Positions 1-9,292 of a stretch of DNA of 64,000 nucleotides are shown piece after piece. A program made the position numbers and the translations under genes. Each line of letters opens with the position of its first letter. Within the stretch, counting starts at the first letter, position 1. Source of the DNA: VXYL01 sp965199875 (GTDB lineage: Bacteria > Pseudomonadota > Gammaproteobacteria > Pseudomonadales > Azotimanducaceae); NCBI GenBank assembly GCA_965199875.1, contig OZ241346.1, positions 4,154,001 to 4,218,000 of the forward strand, given 5' to 3'. The notes beneath the pieces are model-generated. The model was not told where the DNA came from and did not search any database. It was given only the letters and a program-made list of their open reading frames with translations.

Positions 1-2
1 CG

Positions 3-536
3 CTGCTCTCCCATCTGGTTGCAGGAGCCCTTGCGGCGGCAGGCTTGGAGCGGCGAGGCGAGATCGTTCGGTTGGTGACCACGATGCGCGGCGGCGACCG
101 CCCGAAGGGCGCCCACGAGGAGTTCGCGGAAGTCAGCGCCATGCCGCGATCCATGTGGGAGCCGTGGCTGGTGTTCCGCAAGCCGTTGCAGGGCAGAGTG
201 CAGGACAACCTGCGCAAGTGGCGTTGCGGCGGATTCCGGCGGCCGGCGAACGACAAGCCGTTCGGCGACGTGATCCGCTCCGCCCCGACCCGCAAGCAGG
301 AGAGGGCGCTGGCGCCGCACCCGAATCTGAAGCCGCAGGCGTTTCTGCGGCAGCTGGTACGCGGCGTCCTGCCGCTTGGCGAAGGCACCGTGTTGGATCC
401 GTTCTGCGGCGCCGGTTCCACGCTCGCCGCGGCGGAGGCCGTGGGCTATGCGAGCATTGGGGTGGAGAAGGACGAGCGCTACTTCGCAATTGCCCAAGAG
501 GCGATCCCGCTGCTGGCGAAGTATCAGCCGACCTGA
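3..536 (+). CDS. Site-specific DNA methyltransferase, C-terminal part (cut by window edge)
   Basis: The frame is open from the left edge, so the true start lies outside the window. The segment carries the AdoMet-binding motif I of N6-adenine/N4-cytosine methyltransferases (DPFCGAGST, about bases 396-422) close to the C-terminus. That order, with motif I after the catalytic part, fits a beta-class enzyme whose catalytic (D/N/S)PP(Y/W/F) motif would lie off-window. It would methylate DNA, probably protecting host sites. It converges on a putative PD-(D/E)xK endonuclease gene 56 bases away, which supports a restriction-modification role. The substrate base and recognition site cannot be read from this fragment. 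Family call is firm; pairing with the neighbour is inference. Confidence 0.85.
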   Translation: MLSHLVAGALAAAGLERRGEIVRLVTTMRGGDRPKGAHEEFAEVSAMPRSMWEPWLVFRKPLQGRVQDNLRKWRCGGFRRPANDKPFGDVIRSAPTRKQERALAPHPNLKPQAFLRQLVRGVLPLGEGTVLDPFCGAGSTLAAAEAVGYASIGVEKDERYFAIAQEAIPLLAKYQPT

Positions 537-592
537 GGCATCCCGTGGGCTGTGGCACAGTGGCTTGGCAAACCGCAGGCCGTCGCAAGCGC

Positions 593-1222
593 TCAAGGTG
601 TCCGATAGATCCAGTGCTCGCGCAGCTTCCGTAGACCTTGGCGATGCAAAGTTGCCGTCCGCGTGCCCAGTGCGCCACGCGCATTGCGTCGGAAGTCATC
701 GGTCTGCACCTGCGCGAGATAGACCTCGGTGAACGCCATCGGACGACGCTCTCGGACCGGCTCGGTCTTGTGGTCCACGGCATAGACGAATACGCACATC
801 CACTGATCCCGTGCCCCATGCGTGTCCACGGCGCCGCCCGCCTTGCGCGTCGACTTGATTTCCACGCCTTCGGTGCCGGCCTGCACGGCGTTGTTCGGAT
901 ACATGCCTTCAACCAGCAGGTCGGGGTGACCGTTGAAGTACCTGTTCTCCGTCAAGGTTCGGGAGTGGTTCCCAAGACTCGCCGTTAGCAGGTCGGAGAT
1001 CATCCCGGACATCGCCGCGGGGCGAAGCATGTCTTCCAGTCGGCGCAGCCCGCGGTCAACGAGCAGCCCGTTGATGTCGTGTAAGAGATCGTAGACATCC
1101 TGCATTGCGATCTGGAAGTCCACGATTCGCAGCGAATAGGGCAGGACCGCACGCGAATTGAAGCAGTTCGCGTTGGCGGTGTTGCGCTGGATGGAAGTGG
1201 TCCTGTTGCGCGAGACAGTCAC
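593..1222 (-). CDS. Putative PD-(D/E)xK restriction endonuclease
   Basis: A 209-residue protein starting at GTG; the start overlaps the TGA of the metallophosphoesterase gene (GTGA), so it is probably translationally coupled. It shows a PD-(D/E)xK nuclease signature: P100-D101 in HPDLLVEG, then E121-x-K123 in GVEIKSTRK, on what look like consecutive beta strands. The surrounding sequence (TRKAGGAVDTHGARDQWMC, a strand ending FVYAVD) resembles type II restriction enzymes. The converging DNA methyltransferase makes a DNA-cutting role plausible. No specific enzyme family or recognition site was recognised. It is the last gene of an operon with an SNF2 helicase and an SbcD-like phosphoesterase, an unusual partnership for a simple type II enzyme. 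Confidence 0.65.
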   Translation of the reverse strand: MTVSRNRTTSIQRNTANANCFNSRAVLPYSLRIVDFQIAMQDVYDLLHDINGLLVDRGLRRLEDMLRPAAMSGMISDLLTASLGNHSRTLTENRYFNGHPDLLVEGMYPNNAVQAGTEGVEIKSTRKAGGAVDTHGARDQWMCVFVYAVDHKTEPVRERRPMAFTEVYLAQVQTDDFRRNARGALGTRTATLHRQGLRKLREHWIYRTP

Positions 1223-2370
1223 GCGGCGTCCCGCATCAGCCGGTAGAGATGGTGCAAGGCGCGCTCAGCCTGTTCCTTCTGCAGCGGATCGTCTCCGCCG
1301 GCAAGCGCTCGCAGACGGTCTGCCGTGGCTTGCAGAACAGGCGGCAAATCCGCTGCGAGATCGCTGCCGCCGTCGGCGTCCAAGCGCAGCTTCTCGCGGT
1401 GAACTTGGAGCACGCCGGCGCGGGGCGTCGACGCTTCGGAACCGGCAAGCTCCGTCAGCAGGCGCTCGGCTTCGTCGTATTCCGCCATCGGCACCGTCAT
1501 GTCCAGGGCGAGGCGGAGCACCGTGTTGGCGAGATTCGGCTCGTCCATCAGCGTGCGCAACTCCGGCAGCGAGTGGCAGGTTACGTCGCGCCACGCCCAC
1601 GAACCGACCTTTTCTTGCCGCACCAGAGGACGGCGGCGGCGATCCAAGGGAAAAAACACCAGCGCCACATGGCCGGTGTCTCTTTCGCCGAAGTTGGTGG
1701 CTTCCGGGGCGCCCGGGTACACGGTCGGTGCGTGCGCGTTCGGCTCCACAATCCGGTACGCATGGGTGTCGCCGATGGCCAAGTAGTCGAGGCCACGCGC
1801 ATCGGCGCTGCCGGCGGGAATCGGGAAGTTGGTCTGGCAGCCGTCGATGTCGAAGGTCTGGCCGTGAATCAGGCCGATGCGGATGCGCTGGTCGCCGTCC
1901 TCGCGTTTCGGCAGGGATTCGACGAGCTTGGTGTCTCCAGCGGCCGAGGTGCAGGGGCTCGCCGCCACCACCGCGTTGTCGTCAATTGGGAGTTCCCAGC
2001 CGGGCTTGTCCACCACTTTCACGAACTCGGGCAGATCGCGCCGGAACGGATGCGCTTCGTGGTAGATGGAGTTCGCCGTCAGCGGATCGTGGTTGCCCGG
2101 CAGGAGCACGACCGGGCGCTGCCAGCCGCGTTGCTGCCGCTTCTTGAACTCCTGCAGCACGCCGTTCCACCAATGCTGCTCGGGCGCCGGTTCGTTGAAC
2201 AGATCGCCGGCGCACAGCACGGCGTCCACGCGCCGACTCTCGGCGACGTCGAGAATGCGCCCCACGACCTCCAACCGAGCCCGCGTCAGACGCTTCTCCT
2301 GCTCCGGCTCGAAGGCGCGAAAGCGCAGGCCCAGGTGCCAGTCCGCCGTGTGCAGCAAGGTCAGCGCCAT
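1219..2370 (-). CDS. SbcD-like metallophosphoesterase (DNA repair exonuclease family)
   Basis: A 383-residue calcineurin-like phosphoesterase with all expected metal-site motifs: D10-x-H12 (TADWHLG), G55-D56 (CAGDLF), G92-N-H-D95 (LPGNHDPL), H169 (LIHGQ), and G200-D-T-H203 where the family usually has GHxH. The DxHLG start and overall order are those of SbcD/Mre11-type nucleases, so it probably cleaves DNA ends or single strands using Mn2+. The ATG is preceded by a strong GGAGGGAG ribosome site. No sbcC partner is adjacent. It lies 53 bases after an SNF2 helicase and overlaps the downstream endonuclease start, so the helicase may supply the motor normally given by SbcC. That coupling is inference. 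Confidence 0.8.
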   Translation of the reverse strand: MALTLLHTADWHLGLRFRAFEPEQEKRLTRARLEVVGRILDVAESRRVDAVLCAGDLFNEPAPEQHWWNGVLQEFKKRQQRGWQRPVVLLPGNHDPLTANSIYHEAHPFRRDLPEFVKVVDKPGWELPIDDNAVVAASPCTSAAGDTKLVESLPKREDGDQRIRIGLIHGQTFDIDGCQTNFPIPAGSADARGLDYLAIGDTHAYRIVEPNAHAPTVYPGAPEATNFGERDTGHVALVFFPLDRRRRPLVRQEKVGSWAWRDVTCHSLPELRTLMDEPNLANTVLRLALDMTVPMAEYDEAERLLTELAGSEASTPRAGVLQVHREKLRLDADGGSDLAADLPPVLQATADRLRALAGGDDPLQKEQAERALHHLYRLMRDAA

Positions 2371-2423
2371 GTCTCCCTCCTTGGGGTGCTCGCCGGTCGC
2401 CGTGGCATGGGCGGGCGCGAGGC

Positions 2424-5400
2424 TCATTCGATCACGAACTCGGCGCTCAACAAGCGTTCGCCGGTGGGCGTGGCGTAGCGGCGCTCGTGGGCGTGCTCTT
2501 TCCACTTCTTGTAGATGTCGTCTTCGTGGTTGACCAGCGCCGCGAGCTTGGCGTCGATCTCTTCTACTTCCGCCTCGGCTTGCACAACCTGCTTCTGGGC
2601 ACGGGCGCGGCTGTCCGCGCCGACGCTCTGGTCGCGCTGCCGCTCCGCTGCGGCCAAGCGCCGCGTCTGGCGACGTTGCTCGCGACGCAGCACCAGCGCA
2701 CGGTCGGCGAGGTACTGTTCGAGTTGCGTCATCGTCTGCTCGAAGCCCTGCTGGTTGACGTCGGCAACACGGCCCTGCTCCTCGAACAGCTCCTCGTCGA
2801 CGACTTCGTCCAAGTGCGCGTCGGTGATCTCGAGGGGCGTTGCGGGCTCGGCGAGGTCTTCGCACGGCTGGCGCAGCAGTTCGAGCGCCGCTTCGGCTGG
2901 ACGCAGCACTTCGGCGTCGTCGAACACCGCGGTCACGCGCAGGCGTTCCTCCGGCTCGAAGCCCTCGTAGCGGATTCGCGTCAACGCGAGGCGTCCACGG
3001 CTGCCACGGCGCGTTCGCAGTGCCTTTGGTGCTGTGGCGTCGAGGCGAAAGCGCACCCGGTATCGGCCCGCGCAGTCCTCTCGCGCGCTTGCGACGGCGG
3101 CTTGGACGAGTGGGTGGCCGACGTGCAGGGGATCGGCGCCGGCGAGGCCGAGCGCGCCGCCGAGCACGACGCTGCCGCCTTCGGCGAAGGGTTCCGGCAA
3201 CCGGCTTGAGGCGCCAAAGTGGAGCAGCGGGTGCCCTGCGCGTTCGCTCTCGCCCCAGGCGATGCCCTGGGCATCCAGATACGCGCAGAGCACGGCTTTG
3301 AGCTCGCCGTCGAGTTCCGCGAGCGCCGGCGCCAGTTCCTTCTGGATGCGGTCGAACACTTGGCGCACGGAAGCGTCCAGGCGCTGTTCGATGAGGCCCA
3401 CGGTGCGTTCGTGGGTGCGGTCCAAGTCGCGGCGCCGTTCCTCCAACGTGTCGCGCAGCTGGCGCAGTTCCGCCTCCACGTCGTCGATCGTGCGCGCGCG
3501 TTCCCAAATGCGCCGCACTTGCGCCTGGAAATCCGGCCCCAGCGCCGAAGCCAGCGCCGCGGAGGAGTCCGAGCGGGGCGTTTGCAGGACCACGTCCGAC
3601 ATGTCCAGCACTTTGCCGAACAAATCCAGCTTGCTGCTCAGGATGTCGAAGGTGAGCACCTGCGCCTGGTTGTCTTCGGCGAGGAAGTTGATCACCGTCA
3701 CGTCGCGTTGCTGGCCGTAGCGGTGGCAGCGCCCGATGCGTTGTTCGATGCGCTGGGGATTCCACGGCAGGTCGTAGTTCACGATGGTGTCGCAGAACTG
3801 GAGGTTCAGGCCCTTGGCGCCGGCTTCGGTGGCGATCATCACTGTCGAACGTGTGCGGAACTCATGCACCAGCGCCAGGCGAACGGCCACTGCAAGGGAC
3901 GCGCGCAAGTGGCGCGGCGTCTCGGCGTCTTCTTCCTCGCGCCAGACGCGCAGCGCTTCGGCAGCCCGGGGCGAATCGTTGACGCCGCGAAACAGCGTGA
4001 TGTCCTGTTCGTTCAGGGTGGTCTTCTCGACCAGCAAATCGCGCAGATAGTCCTGGGTGGTGAGCGATTCCGTGAAGATCAGCACCTTGCGGCGGTCCGG
4101 CGGCCGATCCAGCAGCCCGCGAACCACCTCGACGAGGCCTTCCGCCTTGGTGTCGTCCGGCAGCGTTTCGGCGCGACGAATGAAGTTCTGGACGCGATCC
4201 AGTTCCTCGGCGATTTGCGCGGCATCTGGGCGCGGCGGCGAATCTGGAACCGGGGTTGTTTCGTCTGCTGTGGTCGGCGCTGGATCTGGTTCGTCTTCCA
4301 AGTCGTCAAGGTCGGCCGCATCTTCGACGGCGTCGCCTTGCCTCATGCGTTGCAGACGTGCCGCCACGCCCCTGAGGCTTGCCGCCAAAGCGGCTTTGGA
4401 AGAGGCCATGCGGCGCAGGAAGCCGATCACCTGCAGCTGTCTTGCCCGGCCGCTGAAAGCGGCGAGATCGGGTTCGAGCAGATAGCCCGTCACGTCGTCG
4501 TAGAGCGCCTTCTCCGCCGCGCTCATGCGATAGGCGAACAGCTTGGCTTGGCGGCCGACGAAGGGGCGGTCCAGATAGGGCATGGCTTGGCGACGCAGCG
4601 TGCGCTTCACCACCCGCTGCAGCCGGCGCTGCAACTCGGCGGCCTGTTCCACGCCAGCGCCGTTGCTCTCGCTGCCCTCGCCTCCCGCGCTTGCCTTGAA
4701 CAGCTGGTCGAACGTCGGCTTGTCGCCGAGCAGCGTGCCGGTGCGGTCGATGTACTGCACCAGCGCCCAGAGCTCGTCCAGCGAGTTCTGCATGGGCGTG
4801 GCGGTGAGCAGGAGCACCGGCGCCATGCCGTTGCCCATCAGCGCCCGCACGCGATGCGCCGTGCGTGCGTGCGGGCTCGCTTCGTTGTAGACGCCTTCCT
4901 TGTCGTAGCGCCGGTGGATGCCGGCGAACACTTCGTGGGCTTCGTCGATCAGGAACAGCTCGAAGGGCGGCGCCTGCTGCAAGCGCTGGAAGCCGCGTTC
5001 GCCGCCAGCGAATTCGCGCCCGGCGATGAACACGCCGGCTGCCGCGACATCCACGTTGTCGTCGCTCGCATCCCGCGCGTCGATGCCGAAGAGGTCGCGC
5101 AGTTCGGCCTGCCACTGGCCAAGCAGCGGTCGCGGCACGATGATGAGCACCCGGCTTGTGCCTTCGGCCAGCAGCTGCGCGACGACCAGGCCGGCTTCGA
5201 TGGTTTTGCCCAGCCCCACTTCGTCGGCAAGGATGCAGCCGCCGTGGGGAATGCGCTCCAGCGCGAACATCACCGCTTCGATCTGGTGCGGATTCGGGTC
5301 TACCCGGCCGCGCCGCTGGGCAGCGACGTAGCGGCGCTTTTCGCCGGCCCGGCGTAGGCGGACCAGCTCTTCGGCGTAGTAGCGGCGGTGGATCGGGTGC

Positions 5401-5435
5401 AAGGGCGTTCCTCGAGGAGGAAGCGGAGTGTACAT
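2424..5435 (-). CDS. SNF2-family DEAD/DEAH helicase
   Basis: A superfamily 2 ATPase of the RapA/HepA/DrmD-like type, up to 1,003 residues. Walker A (ADEVGLGKT) lies at residues 70-78, the DEAH box at 164-167, motif III (LLLTATP) near 208-214, motif V (TEAGAKGLN) near 536-544 and motif VI (RIEQRIGRCHRYGQ) at 562-575. A charged linker (about 370-405) separates the two RecA lobes. The C-terminal 250 residues are rich in predicted coiled coil. It would translocate on or remodel DNA. The ATG at 5435 has no visible ribosome site; a TTG at 5402 has GAGGA at good spacing and may be the real start. First gene of the phosphoesterase-endonuclease operon. DrmD of DISARM is a relative in architecture, but no other DISARM gene is visible. 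Confidence 0.88.
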   Translation of the reverse strand: MYTPLPPRGTPLHPIHRRYYAEELVRLRRAGEKRRYVAAQRRGRVDPNPHQIEAVMFALERIPHGGCILADEVGLGKTIEAGLVVAQLLAEGTSRVLIIVPRPLLGQWQAELRDLFGIDARDASDDNVDVAAAGVFIAGREFAGGERGFQRLQQAPPFELFLIDEAHEVFAGIHRRYDKEGVYNEASPHARTAHRVRALMGNGMAPVLLLTATPMQNSLDELWALVQYIDRTGTLLGDKPTFDQLFKASAGGEGSESNGAGVEQAAELQRRLQRVVKRTLRRQAMPYLDRPFVGRQAKLFAYRMSAAEKALYDDVTGYLLEPDLAAFSGRARQLQVIGFLRRMASSKAALAASLRGVAARLQRMRQGDAVEDAADLDDLEDEPDPAPTTADETTPVPDSPPRPDAAQIAEELDRVQNFIRRAETLPDDTKAEGLVEVVRGLLDRPPDRRKVLIFTESLTTQDYLRDLLVEKTTLNEQDITLFRGVNDSPRAAEALRVWREEEDAETPRHLRASLAVAVRLALVHEFRTRSTVMIATEAGAKGLNLQFCDTIVNYDLPWNPQRIEQRIGRCHRYGQQRDVTVINFLAEDNQAQVLTFDILSSKLDLFGKVLDMSDVVLQTPRSDSSAALASALGPDFQAQVRRIWERARTIDDVEAELRQLRDTLEERRRDLDRTHERTVGLIEQRLDASVRQVFDRIQKELAPALAELDGELKAVLCAYLDAQGIAWGESERAGHPLLHFGASSRLPEPFAEGGSVVLGGALGLAGADPLHVGHPLVQAAVASAREDCAGRYRVRFRLDATAPKALRTRRGSRGRLALTRIRYEGFEPEERLRVTAVFDDAEVLRPAEAALELLRQPCEDLAEPATPLEITDAHLDEVVDEELFEEQGRVADVNQQGFEQTMTQLEQYLADRALVLRREQRRQTRRLAAAERQRDQSVGADSRARAQKQVVQAEAEVEEIDAKLAALVNHEDDIYKKWKEHAHERRYATPTGERLLSAEFVIE

Positions 5436-5524
5436 TGGATGCGCTGGGCGGGCTGGGCCAGCAGTCGCCCGGCACGGTGCGGCTATGCTGGGCCGTTCGC
5501 TTCGCCCTCGTCGATCTCATCAAG

Positions 5525-6325
5525 CGTGGTACGACATCGCCTACGCTCCGTTCGGCTCGAGGAACACTCTTTTCGACGGAACGCCGGACGTCCACCAGAG
5601 ACGCCTCAAAATCACCGCCGCCGTGCCACTGAGGGATGCGGTCACGGAATCCCCCCTACTTGGAAAGGAATGGCGCCGCATTTCGACCATCAAGAGGGAG
5701 ACGTGGGGCTCATGGTGATCCGCCGAGTGGCGCTGGCTCGCCATTGCGCACCTGTCGAAGTCGTCGCATGGAGCTTCAGATCTAGAACGCCGGACGAGAC
5801 GGTCTTCCTGCCCGGCAACACGAGCCGGGGCCGGGGAGCTTGTGCGTTTCCGGGATGGTGCTGCCGAAGACTGCGTCATTGCAGTCGGTGCGTGCAACGG
5901 TGCTGCCGGTCCGGGACTACCTGGCTCGGCTGCGGGCGAAAAGCGTACCGGCGATCCGTTCCCAGTACGACGTTTTTACATGACGCAGAACAGGCTTGTC
6001 TACACAAAGGAGGCGTGCGGCGAGGACGACCTGGCCCGGTTCATGCTCCACCTGTATCCGGCCGACGCTACCAACCTGGCCGAGCCGTTCAAGGAGCGCG
6101 GGTTTGAAACCGGGACTTCGGTTTCCCGCAAGTACGGGGTGCAGGCCGACGGGGTCTGCCTAGTCCATGTCCCCCTGCCAGGCTACCCCATCATGCGGAT
6201 CGCACCGGCCAGTACACTTGGGAGGAAGGCAGCGGTTTCAACAACTTGTGGAAGGAGGAAGTGCCCACGGACCGGTCCTTCGACGAAGTGGGCGCGGGTT
6301 GACCTGCTGGCGACGCTTCCAGGGC
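5525..6325 (+). pseudogene. Frameshifted, 5'-truncated copy of the GT-C glycosyltransferase C-terminal region
   Basis: Conceptual translation in shifting frames matches the C-terminal third of the downstream gene. NTLFDGTPDVHQRRL (about 5566-5610) matches NTLFDGPPDPNQRRL; ETVFLPGNTSRG (about 5798) matches KTVFLPGNTSRG; NRLVYTKEAC then ARFMLHLYPADATNL (5990-6075) match the first C-terminal repeat; VPLPGYPIMRI (6170) matches VPLPGYAVTRI. At least four frame changes and an in-frame stop near 5982 prevent expression as one protein. The membrane and catalytic part is missing on the upstream side, where the helicase operon begins. This looks like a decayed tandem duplicate cut off by rearrangement or by arrival of the defence cluster. 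Confidence 0.85.
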
Positions 6326-6446
6326 TGCGGGTCCGCCATCTGGAAGCCTGTTCTGCACGCATTGGTTACGGGCGGCTATACTGTCGTTCGCCTTGTGGAG
6401 AAACCTTGCTTGTCATCGCGTGAATACGCCGTACCAGCTTGACTCA

Positions 6447-9272
6447 ATGTCAATGTCTGTGCCGTTCAAGGAAGCCAAAGTAGCTTGGGCTGCGCTGATC
6501 GCCGGCGGGCGTCGCATCGCCGCCGGTGCGGCCGGCCGATCGCTGCCGTGGCGAAACAGGCTGTTTGCGCTCTTCCTCGTCGGCATCCTGGCCTACGGGC
6601 TCGTTTTCGCCTGGTATCTGCTGAGCCGCCTCGACCTGCTCAACCTCGTCCGCGACGTCAACCTGGACGATGCCTTCTACTACCTTCAGATCGCCAAGAA
6701 CATGGCCGCCGGGCAGTTTTCCACCTTCGACGGCGGCATCACCCAGACCAACGGCTACCATCCCCTCTGGCTGCTGCTGATCACGCCCTTCTACTGGTTC
6801 GTGGATGCGGAAACGGCGCTGTTCGCCATCAAGGGTTTCGAGATCCTTCTCATTGCCGGGGCCGTCCTGCTGATTGTCGTCGCCGCCCGGCTCGCCGGCC
6901 AGCCCTGGCTGCTGCTGTTCGCCCTGCCGCCGTTGCTCTACGGCAACATCATCCTGTTCAGCGGGCTGGAAGCGGCGGCCGCGCTGTTCATGCTGGGGCT
7001 GCTCTTCCTGGCGCTGGGGCTGTACGCCCGGCAGCCGGTGCGCTGGCAATGGCTGCTGGCCGCCGTGGCCTTCGCCCTGCCCTGGGCGCGTCTGGAGTAC
7101 GTCGCCATATCCTTGACCGCCACCGCCGCGTTGGGCGCATTGACAGCTAGGAGGCGGGAACCGACAGACGCCGCTAGCACCGGGGGGATGGCTTGGCGCG
7201 ACCGGCTCACCTTGACCGCGACGGCGCCTTTCCTGGCTGCGGTGGCCGGCGTCCTGGTCTACTTCGCCTACAACTGGCTGGCGTTCGGCGGCCTTGTGCC
7301 GGTGAGCGCCGCTGTCAAGGCCGCTTGGTCTCAGAACATGTGGAGTTCCGGAGCAGGCTACAGCCTGTTGCGGAACTTCCAGAAGATGTTGCAAATTTCC
7401 GTATTCGGCTACGAACTTCGAGTGGCGCTGGAAGCCTGCGTCTATGCACCGCTGGTCTGGTGGCTGGCCCGCGGCGCCGAGCGTCGGCGGGACTGGCTGC
7501 TGCTGGCCTTCCTAGTGGGCGTGTTCAGCTTGGGCGTCGGCCACGTCGCCAAGTTCGTCCAGACCGTGTTGACGGTACATCCTCGCCTCGGCCACGCTTC
7601 CTGGCAGTACGTTCCGGCCTATCTGCTGGCGGCGCTGATCATTCCAGTTCGGTGTTGCGTCGCCATGTACCTGATTCGGCGGTACATTGGCTCCCGGTGG
7701 GGCCGAACGGCCCGCTTGCTGAGCTTGAGCGTGGTCGTTGGCGGAGTGGCAGCCCTGCTGGTCAAGGCGGACTTCGCCGAACCGTTCCGGTTCGTCGACC
7801 GCAGCAGCAATTCCGATGCCAGACGATTTGCGCCGGCCATCTACATGGGTGCGCAGGTTGCCAACCGCATCTTGCCCGAGAACAGTGTCATCGGGTCTTG
7901 GGACACCGGCGTCACCGGCTACTTCAGCCGCTTCCCGGTGGTCAACCTGGACGGTCTGGCCAACTCCTACGACTACTTTCGGGCGACGAACGGGTTGGCC
8001 TTGACTGCTCGAGGGGCGACAGGGACGAGGAACAGCCTTTTCGGCAGCTCAGGCGAACTTGCTCCCTATGTTCGGCAAACGGGAATCACCCACTATGTCA
8101 ACCCCGCTCGCGCTCGTGGCGCCCCATTCAACATTGAGAACACCCTTTTCGACGGACCACCGGATCCCAATCAGAGACGGCTCGCAATCACCGCCACCAC
8201 ACCGCTGAAGGAGGCAGCCGACACCCGCGTCTGGGAAGGGTTGGCGCCGCACTTCGACAAGCGCGAGGGAAAAGTGGGGCTGCTGGTCATCCATCGGCTG
8301 GCCTTGGCACTGGCCCGCAATTGCAGGCCTGAGGAAGTGATCGTATGGAGCTGGCGCACTCCGGGCGCGAAAACGGTCTTCCTACCCGGGAACACGAGCC
8401 GCGGGCCGGGGGCATTGTGCGTGTCCGAGATGGTGCTGCCGAAAGCTGCGGCGGTGGAATCGGTGCGGGCGATGGCGATGCCAGCCCGGGACTACCTGGC
8501 CCAGCTGCGGGGGAAGAGCTTGCCGGCGATCCGATCCCAGTATGACGTGTACGTGACGGACAACAGACTTGTCTACACGAAGGAGTCGTGTACGGAGGCG
8601 GCCCAAGCGCGTTTCATGCTCCACCTGTATCCGGCCGACGCTGCCAACCTGAAGGAGCTGTTCAAGGAGCGCGGGTTCGAGAACCGGGACTTCCGTTTCC
8701 GGCAGTACGGGGTGCTGGCCGATGGGGTCTGCCTGCTCAACGTCCCTCTGCCGGGCTATGCCGTCACTCGGATTCGCACCGGCCAGTACAAGCTGGCCGG
8801 GAGCGGTTTCAACAACCTATGGGTGGAGGAAACTCAAACGGAGCTGTCCCTAGACGAACTGCTGGCGCGGGTCGACCTGCACAACCTGCACATGGCGGCA
8901 CTGCCGATCCGGGACTACTTGGCGATGCTGAAGGCGGACCGGACGCCGATCATCCGCTCCAACTTTGATGTGTACATGGTTGCCAATCGTCTGATCTACG
9001 TAAAGGAACAGTGCCGGCCCGAAGCCGTGGCGGCGAACTTCCTCCTGCATGTCTACCCGATCAACCCGGAGGTCTTGCCCGAGATGTTCAAGATTTTCGA
9101 GAATCGAGACTTCGAGTTCCGGAAATACGGGGTGCGGGCCGATGGAGCGTGCTTGGCCAATGTCCCGCTGCCGCCGTACGACATCGAGCGTATTCGCACC
9201 GGGCAGTACATGGTGGTGGATGGCGGTTTCCGCAATCTGTGGGCGGAGTACTGGTCTCTGTCCAGATTCTGA
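6447..9272 (+). CDS. GT-C family membrane glycosyltransferase with C-terminal duplicated domain
   Basis: A 941-residue membrane protein. After one helix (about 39-60) comes the acidic GT-C loop DVNLDDAFYYLQIAKN (D74-D75) and TNGYHPLW (101-108), typical of polyprenyl-phosphate-dependent sugar or mannosyltransferases. Many further hydrophobic helices follow to about residue 470. The last 450 residues are soluble, probably periplasmic. They contain two tandem copies, each about 115 residues, of a unit running RDYLA, RSxxDVYxxxNRLxYxKExC, FLLHVYP-like, VPLPxY, RTGQY, NLW (about bases 8480-8830 and 8900-9245). Presumed role is sugar transfer to a surface polymer or protein. No start has a good ribosome site: ATG 6447 was chosen; ATG 6453, GTG 6420 and TTG 6393 are alternatives. 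Donor and acceptor are unknown. Confidence 0.75.
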   Translation: MSMSVPFKEAKVAWAALIAGGRRIAAGAAGRSLPWRNRLFALFLVGILAYGLVFAWYLLSRLDLLNLVRDVNLDDAFYYLQIAKNMAAGQFSTFDGGITQTNGYHPLWLLLITPFYWFVDAETALFAIKGFEILLIAGAVLLIVVAARLAGQPWLLLFALPPLLYGNIILFSGLEAAAALFMLGLLFLALGLYARQPVRWQWLLAAVAFALPWARLEYVAISLTATAALGALTARRREPTDAASTGGMAWRDRLTLTATAPFLAAVAGVLVYFAYNWLAFGGLVPVSAAVKAAWSQNMWSSGAGYSLLRNFQKMLQISVFGYELRVALEACVYAPLVWWLARGAERRRDWLLLAFLVGVFSLGVGHVAKFVQTVLTVHPRLGHASWQYVPAYLLAALIIPVRCCVAMYLIRRYIGSRWGRTARLLSLSVVVGGVAALLVKADFAEPFRFVDRSSNSDARRFAPAIYMGAQVANRILPENSVIGSWDTGVTGYFSRFPVVNLDGLANSYDYFRATNGLALTARGATGTRNSLFGSSGELAPYVRQTGITHYVNPARARGAPFNIENTLFDGPPDPNQRRLAITATTPLKEAADTRVWEGLAPHFDKREGKVGLLVIHRLALALARNCRPEEVIVWSWRTPGAKTVFLPGNTSRGPGALCVSEMVLPKAAAVESVRAMAMPARDYLAQLRGKSLPAIRSQYDVYVTDNRLVYTKESCTEAAQARFMLHLYPADAANLKELFKERGFENRDFRFRQYGVLADGVCLLNVPLPGYAVTRIRTGQYKLAGSGFNNLWVEETQTELSLDELLARVDLHNLHMAALPIRDYLAMLKADRTPIIRSNFDVYMVANRLIYVKEQCRPEAVAANFLLHVYPINPEVLPEMFKIFENRDFEFRKYGVRADGACLANVPLPPYDIERIRTGQYMVVDGGFRNLWAEYWSLSRF

Positions 9273-9292
9273 CGGTTGGTTTCGGCCAGGTT

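Noticed and set aside
3219..5357. Long plus-strand frame of 712 codons opposite the helicase
   Set aside because: Antisense shadow of the SNF2 gene, without motifs; the minus frame has all helicase motifs.
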